64,000 nucleotides of DNA from CAZGNZ01 sp964527215 (lineage in GTDB: Bacteria; Fidelibacterota; Marinisomatia; SCGC-AAA003-L08; JACNLC01): contig CAZGNZ010000007.1 of the NCBI GenBank assembly GCA_964527215.1, forward strand, positions 1-64,000. The letters are read 5' to 3'. The position numbers were made by a program, and so were the translations under genes. This document shows positions 8,155 through 14,732 of the stretch, one piece after another; position 1 is the first letter of the stretch; every line of letters starts with the position of its first letter. A model generated the notes under the pieces. That model was not told where the DNA came from. It ran no database searches and was given only the letters and a program-made list of their open reading frames with translations.

Positions 8155-8415
8155 TATTAGAAGAACTCAGGTGCGAAATATTTGAACAATTCAGGGAAAA
8201 GAAACGCGAGCCGCTGATGCGGCTCGCTGAGCTATCGGAGAAACTCGGTAAGGTAGTACGGGAAGGGAAGTTATTCACCAACTAGATACGTGCGCCCAAC
8301 ACAGGAATTCCCTGAAAGTTCCCGCGAACCAAACGAATTCCCAACTAATCCGGATTTATCATGAGGTTTTGGATCGGGATGGTGGTGCTGGTTGATTATG
8401 CAGGGTGTGCCAAGA

Positions 8416-8529
8416 GAATGAATTTCCCCGCCGCTTGTTGGAAATCCGCCATTTGGCGTGGCGGCGAAATGAAAAATGATTATATCACGATACCCCGTCC
8501 CGTCAGCTGACAGGCGGGGAAATTCATTC
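8416..8529 (-). repeat. MITE-like repeat, copy A, with perfect 17-bp terminal inverted repeats
   Basis: A 114-base element bounded by GAATGAATTTCCCCGCC and its exact reverse complement. Inside are a CGTCAGCTGACG-like palindrome and a GCCGCCACGCC/GGCGG stem. On the minus strand it matches copies at 14439, 34054, 45396 and 52095. It has no coding capacity. It sits upstream of the small repeat-borne ORF at 8636, as copy D does at 45396. Confidence 0.85.
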
Positions 8530-8635
8530 GTTTTTTTTGGATTTGGCTATACCGTTTCCGCGCATTCAGAACAATTTCTGTCAGGCTGATTGGAAAGCAG
8601 ACTGTCGAGATTGAAATTTTCACGGTGCAAACGAG

Positions 8636-8868
8636 ATGTTGTTGTCCGAGTCCCGTTTGATTATCGACGGAACATGTTTATCTGATTCAATGAAATGTTC
8701 AATCGAGATGAATGAGTACTGTCGCGCATGTTTATCTGTTTTTTTTCGAAAGAAAGGACGTCCAAATTCATAGATTCAATTACGGCAGATATGCAGTTTG
8801 TATCTGATTAACACATTTACGGTCAATAATGAACGGGTTTTCAATAAAACGTTTTTGACGGATGTGTA
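8636..8868 (+). pseudogene. Decayed copy of a small repeat-borne gene
   Basis: This stretch is about 75-80% identical by eye to 45376-45170 on the minus strand. It starts with the same ATG (MLLSES...) after the shared leader GTGCAAACGAG. The reading frame stays in register with the other copy for about 75 codons, including a 24-base (in-frame) length difference, and several changes are silent (GGA/GGG, ACA/ACG, TCA/TCG). A TAG at 8771-8773 breaks this copy; the frame then continues through LYLINTF and VNNER. Homology ends near 8868, before tRNA-Ser. Function unknown. Confidence 0.55.
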
Positions 8869-8949
8869 TTTGTTACTCAATTCCCATTTCAATGTTGTTC
8901 AGGAAAATCAAACCCCGCTAAATTTCGCGACCCAATTTCAGGGAATTGT

Positions 8950-9039
8950 GGAGAGGTGGCCGAGTGGACGAAGGCGCACGCCTGGAGAGCGTGTATCCCG
9001 CTTGCGGGATCGCGGGTTCGAATCCCGCCCTCTCCGCCA
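8950..9039 (+). tRNA. tRNA-Ser (anticodon GGA)
   Basis: Acceptor GGAGAGG pairs with CCTCTCC, with discriminator G and an encoded CCA end. The anticodon arm CACGC-CTGGAGA-GCGTG gives GGA. The long variable arm (TCCCGCTTGCGGGA) is class II, and the T arm is CGGGTTCGAATCCCG. Unlike the CGA tRNA at 3632, this one carries CCA in the DNA. Confidence 0.96.
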
Positions 9040-9043
9040 GATG

Positions 9044-9076
9044 AAAATGCCTGTCAACCCGGATAGGCATTTTTTC
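9044..9076 (+). terminator. Rho-independent terminator after tRNA-Ser(GGA)
   Basis: Stem AAAATGCCT (9044-9052) pairs with AGGCATTTT starting at 9065, the loop is 12 bases, and a run of six T follows. It starts 5 bases after the tRNA CCA end. Confidence 0.85.
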
Positions 9077-9200
9077 TTTTCCGCAAATTCAGATTAATTT
9101 TGTCATTCACCGAAATCCCGATTGGGTAGAAATACCCTTTCCCTGCACCTGCAATCCATTGAAAATTACTGCATTGGAAATTCTGCGATTTGAGATCATC

Positions 9201-9401
9201 ATGAATCAGTTTAAAATTTTTATTACCATCTTATTGGGAATGACCCTGATTGGTGCCGCACTGGGATTTGTTATTGGTTTTTATGCGGGAATCAATTCAG
9301 AGACGAATTTTTGGGGTTATCTGAGCGCTCCGATACTGGCTGTCGGCGGTGGAATGGTTCTTTACGGAGGGATTTACGGACGCTTGTCCAGTGATGAATA
9401 G
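9201..9401 (+). CDS. Small two-helix membrane protein
   Basis: 66 residues from the ATG at 9201 (MNQFKIFITIL). There are two hydrophobic segments separated by a short polar turn (AGINSETNFW), with Gly-rich helices (GAALGFVIGF and AVGGGMVLYGG). The topology resembles small AtpZ/ATPase-associated or PspC-sized membrane proteins, but I cannot assign a family. It is convergent with ftsX, whose stop lies 14 bases away. Confidence 0.5.
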   Translation: MNQFKIFITILLGMTLIGAALGFVIGFYAGINSETNFWGYLSAPILAVGGGMVLYGGIYGRLSSDE

Positions 9402-9415
9402 CTGCAGCCGAACAG

Positions 9416-10282
9416 CTAATCGATATACTTTGATACGCTCCGGTAGCTGCCGACCAGTCCCAAAAACGCGCCCATTATCAAATTTCCCAAAAACATGAAT
9501 GTGGGTTTAACAACGAAAACGCGTATTGGAACCTGGAAATATTCCAGCAGCTGGTAAAAAATCCATAATACCAATATTGACATCAATGCACCGATCAATC
9601 CCTGCCAGATTCCTTCCAGAATAAAAGGCATTCTGATAAATCCGTCACCTGCACCAAGCAATTTCATTGTGGCGATACTTTGCTGCTTGGCATGAATAAT
9701 TAGACGAATGGTATTGGAAACCAGCATGATGGCGGTGAAAAACACAATCAGGCCAATAATAAAACTGATGGTGAGGATGTTTTCAAGTACTTTGTCTATT
9801 CGATGTATCAGTTCTGCCTGATAGACAACCTGTTCTACTCCCATCACCAGTTCAATGGTATGGACAATTCTGCGGATAGACTCCAGGCGGCGATAATCCG
9901 GTGCCACTTCAAAAACTCCGCCCAGGGGCAGTGGGTTGCTGCCGACAATGGCGGTAACATCTACGCCATACTGATCTTCAAATATGGCTGCCGCTCGGGC
10001 TTTGTCAGTAAAGTCCCCCTGCTCGATTCCGTCAATCAGTAAAATTTCATTGTAAATCCTGACCGCTGATTTTTCGTCCAGCTGAGGATCAAAGAAAACA
10101 TCAATTCGATAATGCTTTCGAATATCCACAGTATATCCCATCAGGTTCACGTAAACAAAATATGAAATACTGAAAATTATCAGAGCCAGAAAAATAGTGC
10201 TGGATGATATCACAGCGGGGATTTTTGCCCGAAACAGAGCCCGGAAACTTTCCAGAAACAGAAATAGAAAGCGGGAGATCAT
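9416..10282 (-). CDS. ftsX: Cell-division permease FtsX
   Basis: FtsX type: an N-terminal membrane helix after a short basic start, an extracytoplasmic domain of about 110 residues (about 50-165), then three C-terminal helices including the FtsX/MacB-like segment LVSNTIRLIIHAKQQSIATM. 288 residues, typical. The start overlaps the ftsE stop (ATGA-type). FtsEX uses ATP to activate peptidoglycan hydrolases during division; no hydrolase gene or adaptor is visible next to it. Confidence 0.9.
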   Translation of the reverse strand: MISRFLFLFLESFRALFRAKIPAVISSSTIFLALIIFSISYFVYVNLMGYTVDIRKHYRIDVFFDPQLDEKSAVRIYNEILLIDGIEQGDFTDKARAAAIFEDQYGVDVTAIVGSNPLPLGGVFEVAPDYRRLESIRRIVHTIELVMGVEQVVYQAELIHRIDKVLENILTISFIIGLIVFFTAIMLVSNTIRLIIHAKQQSIATMKLLGAGDGFIRMPFILEGIWQGLIGALMSILVLWIFYQLLEYFQVPIRVFVVKPTFMFLGNLIMGAFLGLVGSYRSVSKYID

Positions 10283-10932
10283 GTTTCGATTAACCTGCCT
10301 TCCTCAAGTTCCAGGAATCTTTTTTTACGTGGACGGATCAGGGGAAAATTATGGGTGGCCATGAGAACGGTCGCACCCTGTCCGGTGGCATATTCAAATA
10401 CATCAAGAATTTCATCGGATGTGATGATATCCAGATTTCCAGTGGGTTCATCTGCCAGGATAATGTCCGGCTGTTTCACCAGTGCCCTGGCAATACACAC
10501 CCGCTGCTGCTCACCGCCGCTGATATCCGCCGGACGGGCTTTCATGAGCTCTTCCAAACCCATTCGCTGGGCAATATCCATTACCATTGAACGCAACGCT
10601 TTCCGGCTGGTCCCGTTGATCCTCAGCGGCAGGGCAATATTTTCAAACACATTTCTGTCAGGAAGCAGTTTATAATCCTGAAATATGGTTCCGATGCGTC
10701 TTCTCAGCAGAGCGATCCGTCTGTGTCGAAACGGCGTGATATCCTCCCCGTCGATCAGCAGTTTCCCCTTCCTGATGGGAATATCACGGTAGATGGCCCG
10801 CATAATGGTAGATTTCCCTGCTCCGGTCGGTCCCATCAGAAACACCATTTCACCACGCTGTATATGGAAGCTCAAATCATAGATGCCGACTTCCGGGGAA
10901 TAAGTTGCTGTGACATTGTTAAACAAAATCAT
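10279..10932 (-). CDS. ftsE: Cell-division ABC ATPase FtsE
   Basis: A full short ABC ATPase: Walker A GPTGAGKST (about residue 35), signature SGGEQQRVCIARAL, Walker B IILADEPTGNLD and switch His in MATHN. The DEPTGNLD form and the ftsX partner directly downstream identify FtsE. 217 residues. The preceding gene is a Ca2+/Na+ exchanger 37 bases upstream, so they may share a transcript. Confidence 0.93.
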   Translation of the reverse strand: MILFNNVTATYSPEVGIYDLSFHIQRGEMVFLMGPTGAGKSTIMRAIYRDIPIRKGKLLIDGEDITPFRHRRIALLRRRIGTIFQDYKLLPDRNVFENIALPLRINGTSRKALRSMVMDIAQRMGLEELMKARPADISGGEQQRVCIARALVKQPDIILADEPTGNLDIITSDEILDVFEYATGQGATVLMATHNFPLIRPRKKRFLELEEGRLIET

Positions 10933-10969
10933 GGTATTGTCCCGCAGAAAATGAATACAATCAGTGAAT

Positions 10970-11899
10970 TTACGTAGTATGGCCGAGATAATCCATTACC
11001 CACCGCAGCAGATTTACGGACACCAGGATAATTCCTTCTTTTCTGGACAGTTTCCAGCCAGTACGCATCATGATTACCACAACGATGACCATACCCACCA
11101 ACATCATCAGACTGCCCCTGGCGTGGTCGCTGATTCCCATTGGACTGATTATGCCTGCCAGACCGAGCACGCCCAACAGATTGAAAAGGTCACTGCCGAT
11201 CAGATTCCCAGCTGAAATGCCGTGATGTCCCTTTATAGCTGCCATGAGAGACGTTACAAATTCCGGAGCAGAAGTACCGGCAGCGACAACGGTGACACCG
11301 ATAATCCATTCCGGAATACCAATCGTTTCCGCAATCCCCACTGCTCCCTCTTTCAGGAGATGACCGCCCAGCACCACCATACAGATGCTGGTAACAAGGA
11401 TAACCCAGTCTTTCCAGGTTGCCTGAACCAGTTCAACGTCCGCTTCGTGCTGTTCCTTAATAATAAACAGTGAGGTAAGGTAAACCACAAGCCCGGTGCA
11501 CAGGACAATGCCTTCCCAGCGCTGAAACTGCAGATCCCAGAGGAAAAAAAGGATCAATATTGTTGTGGTTACCAGAACCATTCCATCCCGCCAGACAATG
11601 CGGCTGTTGGTTTTTATATTCTGTACAATGGCCACTCCGCCAAGTATAAATCCAAGATTGAATATATTGGACCCAATGACGTTTGATACAGAGATATTGG
11701 CCTGACCGTTAATTGCGGCGTTGATGGTTACGGCAAACTCCGGCGCAGAAGTCCCCAAAGCAACCACGGTAAGACCGATAACCAGTTGAGAGATCCCAAG
11801 AGTATACGCTATTCTGGCTGCGCTTTCAACCAGGGAGTCGGCTCCTTTCCATAAAAGGAACAGGGAAACGGCAACATATATAAAATGAATCGGGTTCAT
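10970..11899 (-). CDS. Calcium/sodium antiporter (CaCA family, YrbG-like)
   Basis: Ten or so membrane helices in two inverted repeats. Each half carries the alpha-repeat signature: GTSAPEFAVTINAA with GSNIFNLG in the first and GTSAPEFVTSLMAA with GSDLFNLLG in the second. The acidic residues in these repeats coordinate Ca2+ and Na+. 309 residues, normal for bacterial YrbG/CaxA-type exchangers. It exports Ca2+ in exchange for Na+ (or K+-linked) at the inner membrane. It sits between nadD and ftsE. Confidence 0.88.
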   Translation of the reverse strand: MNPIHFIYVAVSLFLLWKGADSLVESAARIAYTLGISQLVIGLTVVALGTSAPEFAVTINAAINGQANISVSNVIGSNIFNLGFILGGVAIVQNIKTNSRIVWRDGMVLVTTTILILFFLWDLQFQRWEGIVLCTGLVVYLTSLFIIKEQHEADVELVQATWKDWVILVTSICMVVLGGHLLKEGAVGIAETIGIPEWIIGVTVVAAGTSAPEFVTSLMAAIKGHHGISAGNLIGSDLFNLLGVLGLAGIISPMGISDHARGSLMMLVGMVIVVVIMMRTGWKLSRKEGIILVSVNLLRWVMDYLGHTT

Positions 11900-11942
11900 T
11901 GGTTAAATCCTCAGAATGAATCCACTTGTTTTCTTTGGCCGG

Positions 11943-12521
11943 TCATTCTTGAATATTACGGTAAAGCTTGTGATCAATAATATATTGAAATATTTTAGAC
12001 GGAATCCAGTTTCGGGCGGCCGCAGGATCGGTGCGCAGCTTATCACGCAAGGCGGTGGATGAAACGGGGAAACTGAAATTATCAATCTGCTCATACGGCA
12101 GCTCAGGCAGTACAGAACCGGAGACGGTCTCTCTGGGAAAAACCACCAGTTTCACAATTTCCAGGATTTCCTGCCAGCGGTGCCACGATTTGAATACAGC
12201 CAGCTGATCCGAGCCGATAATCAGACTTATCTGCTGCCCGGGAAAACGCGTTTGAATGTGGTGAATGGTGTGAATGGTATAACTCGGCGGGGGCGATTTC
12301 AGTTCAAGATCATCTATCATAACATTATCAAACTGGCTGCACACGAATCCCAGCATTGCCAAACGGTGTTCATTCGAACAGTGAGGTTTGCCGGTTTTCA
12401 GGGGAGACTGCCGTGCAGGAACCAGGTTGATCTTTTCAAACCGAGAGACGCAGCGCCGGACTATTTCCCAGTGACCCCGATGGGGCGGATCAAAGCTTCC
12501 TCCAAAAATTGCAATGCTCAA
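11943..12521 (-). CDS. nadD: Nicotinate-nucleotide adenylyltransferase NadD
   Basis: NAD synthesis enzyme that joins ATP and nicotinate mononucleotide. The nucleotidyltransferase motif GGSFDPPHRGH is at residues 7-17 and the C-terminal motif SSTALRDKL binds nucleotide (family pattern SSTxIR). 192 residues, normal length. The ATG overlaps the bamD stop by four bases. Nothing unusual is seen. Confidence 0.94.
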   Translation of the reverse strand: MSIAIFGGSFDPPHRGHWEIVRRCVSRFEKINLVPARQSPLKTGKPHCSNEHRLAMLGFVCSQFDNVMIDDLELKSPPPSYTIHTIHHIQTRFPGQQISLIIGSDQLAVFKSWHRWQEILEIVKLVVFPRETVSGSVLPELPYEQIDNFSFPVSSTALRDKLRTDPAAARNWIPSKIFQYIIDHKLYRNIQE

Positions 12522-13312
12522 TGGAGCAGCCTTATGTATTCTTCAAAAGTCAATTTCCCATCTGCCGTTCTCTCCAGCAATGCCTCAGCTTCAATTCGTT
12601 TTTCGGGCTGATTGAATCGGTTGGAATTCTCCTTAAAATACTGATCTGCCAGAGTATGGTTTTCTTCCAAAATATAGCTGAACATCATGGCCAGTCGGGC
12701 TTCGTCCGCATAATCAGTGTCATAGAATTGAAAAAGAACTTCCTCAAAGTAGATACGCGCCGATTCATATTCCTCAAGTTTCAGGTAGAGTCTCCCGTTC
12801 TCAAATTCTTTCCGGGCCAGTTTATTCCTGATTTCAAGAATGTATGCATTGGCATTCTCCACATACTCTCCATAGACCGATGAACTGGGATAATCCTCGA
12901 TAAATCCCTGGAGTCGGCTTAAGGCTCTCAGTGTGCTGGTCTGATCCTTTTGATACTGATAGCTGGAATTTACAGCGCACTCGCAAATACGGAAACGAGC
13001 CAGGGCGATTTTGTCCAAATCATGTGAATAACGGATATAACGTTCCAGTTCAACCGTGGCTTCGGGATATTTTTTTTGATGGTACAACGCTTCGCCCAGA
13101 TAAAACTGTGCATCCACTGCTTCCCTTGAGCCGGGATTGTTCATGACGATAAAATCCAATTCCTCCTGTGCCTTGCTGTATTTCTGTTTTTCAAGATACT
13201 CTTTGCCTTTTTCAAGACGGTGATTGAGATCCTCTTCAACATCCACTCCGGGACCGCTGTGACATCCTGACAGGACCAATACGGCTGCAATACTAAGAAA
13301 AATGTATTTCAT
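12518..13312 (-). CDS. bamD: Outer-membrane assembly lipoprotein BamD
   Basis: Lipoprotein signal with lipobox LSGC at about residues 14-17, followed by tetratricopeptide repeats (GKEYLEKQKYSKAQEELDFI, then FYLGEALYHQKKYPEA). The arrangement and length (264 residues) match BamD/YfiO, an essential part of the BAM complex that folds outer-membrane barrels. It fits a window rich in such barrels. It overlaps nadD downstream and starts 4 bases after the gene upstream. Confidence 0.85.
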   Translation of the reverse strand: MKYIFLSIAAVLVLSGCHSGPGVDVEEDLNHRLEKGKEYLEKQKYSKAQEELDFIVMNNPGSREAVDAQFYLGEALYHQKKYPEATVELERYIRYSHDLDKIALARFRICECAVNSSYQYQKDQTSTLRALSRLQGFIEDYPSSSVYGEYVENANAYILEIRNKLARKEFENGRLYLKLEEYESARIYFEEVLFQFYDTDYADEARLAMMFSYILEENHTLADQYFKENSNRFNQPEKRIEAEALLERTADGKLTFEEYIRLLH

Positions 13313-13315
13313 CGG

Positions 13316-14401
13316 CTACCATTCCAGAGAAACTTCAAATCCACCCAGACCATATTTATTTTCAGGATCATACAAAGGTCTGGCACTCAGGTTCACATCG
13401 GTGTTTTTATTGTTCCAGGCACGAGTGGTAAATACTGCATCAATTGCACTGGCAACATGATTAAACATCACGGCAGATATGGCATAGCTGGCAATCTGTT
13501 TGTAGTCATTTGCCTGCTTACGCATATCCGTATACTCATCTTTGTAGGAATTCTGAGCCACATCATACCCGCCGTTACTGGTAATATAGAAGTACTTGTC
13601 GTCAAACTCCCCGTCACCGGTTTCATCGGTAAACGGTTCACCTGGGTCCCAGACACCGTTGCTGTTGTTGTCGTCAAACGGTTCCGTTTCATCCATCCAA
13701 CCGGCAAAAAAGTGATTGTACTTTCCAATGTTTTCATAATAATTATGGTCTTTCAGAACCTGAATATGATAGTCAATCATGGTCTGCTGAATTTCATCGG
13801 CTTCTTTACCGGAAAACATTTCATCCCAAAACAATTCTTCATCATTGGTTGTCCCGCTTTTCTGCTGGCTGTCCTCCGGATCATCATACAGAAATCCAAT
13901 GTAATGACTGCCTTCATAGATGGAGGCATATGATTCATTTTCATCCGAGAATACCAGATGATACATCCATTCGGGGTTTCCGTCTTCATTTGGCAGCAGT
14001 TTCCAGTGGTAGAAATCTTCTATCCATTTGGTAAATTCCCAATGTTCATCGGCATACTGTTCATATGCGATTGTTTCATCATCCCCTTTGTTATCATACT
14101 GATGCCAAACCAGCCATGCCCCAATTTCAACCCCAGCAAAAAGAAGCGCTCGACGGATATTCCCACTGTATAATTCTCCAAGGCCGGGAATCAAACCGGA
14201 AAACAGCATTGCCCTTCCGGGATACCGGTAGTTTTCGGAAACGGACCCGGACTGGGATAAGGAATCCTGAACTGACGGCTGGGAATCCTCAGACACACTG
14301 TAAAGGAAAGCCATCCGTTCCGTATTTGCCGGGATGGCGGCCCAACTTCCTGACAGCAGTAAAACAGCAGCGGCGATTGATATCGTTCTGGTGAAACGCA
14401 T
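13316..14401 (-). CDS. Exported or membrane protein of unknown function, DUF5683-like
   Basis: The start at ATG 14401 has a GGAG site and gives a signal peptide (MRFTRTISIAAAVLLLSG); the longer ORF begins inside a repeat element. Residues about 60-95 hold a hydrophobic pair of segments with the PGLGELYSGNIRRAL pattern seen in DUF5683/TM2-like proteins. A charged middle part contains an acidic Gly/Asp motif (NNSNGVWDPGEPF), the same type repeated in the large lipoprotein at 29110. It is followed by bamD after 4 bases. Possibly cell-envelope related; function unknown. Confidence 0.6.
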   Translation of the reverse strand: MRFTRTISIAAAVLLLSGSWAAIPANTERMAFLYSVSEDSQPSVQDSLSQSGSVSENYRYPGRAMLFSGLIPGLGELYSGNIRRALLFAGVEIGAWLVWHQYDNKGDDETIAYEQYADEHWEFTKWIEDFYHWKLLPNEDGNPEWMYHLVFSDENESYASIYEGSHYIGFLYDDPEDSQQKSGTTNDEELFWDEMFSGKEADEIQQTMIDYHIQVLKDHNYYENIGKYNHFFAGWMDETEPFDDNNSNGVWDPGEPFTDETGDGEFDDKYFYITSNGGYDVAQNSYKDEYTDMRKQANDYKQIASYAISAVMFNHVASAIDAVFTTRAWNNKNTDVNLSARPLYDPENKYGLGGFEVSLEW

Positions 14402-14438
14402 TTTGTCTCCTTCATACCGGGAGTTCATCCCGTTTTTC

Positions 14439-14587
14439 AATGAATTTCCCCGCCCGTCAGATGACGGGTGAGGTATCATTAGTGATACAATCATTTTTTA
14501 TTTCGCCGCCACGCCAAATGGCGGATTTTCAACAAGCGGCGGGGAATGCACCCAGTTACACTCGTCCGCCCACTGGCGGATTCAAAA
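14439..14587 (+). repeat. MITE-like repeat, copy B, with trailing hairpin module
   Basis: It has the same core as copies A and E: AATGAATTTCCCCGCC, a CGTCAGATGACG palindrome, an AT-rich middle, the GCCGCCACGCC stem and GCGGGGAATGCACC. A second module (CACCCAGTTACACTCG, then CCGCCCACTGGCGG) runs to about 14587. The rest of the 14402-14732 gap holds no gene. Confidence 0.8.
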
Positions 14588-14732
14588 GATTTTTGAAGCT
14601 TCCCATCTTGAGCAGCGGGGTATTTTTCAAATTGTAAACGCCTGTTTTCGCCACAGGGAGCAGGAATTTTTTCCCATTGCATTCACATGCCCAGCCAGTC
14701 GACAGGCAGGCTTGATGCAGACAGCAGGCGGA

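Noticed and set aside
8661..8729. A 22-codon ORF (minus strand) with an equal-length counterpart at 45283-45351 (plus strand), preceded by GGAGGGG only in the second
   Set aside because: Almost all differences between the two copies change amino acids in this frame, while the opposite-strand frame (MLLSES...) shows silent changes. The latter is the better coding candidate.
8798..9097. Plus-strand ORF of 99 codons
   Set aside because: It runs through the whole tRNA-Ser(GGA) and its terminator. Only its first part belongs to the decayed repeat-borne gene.
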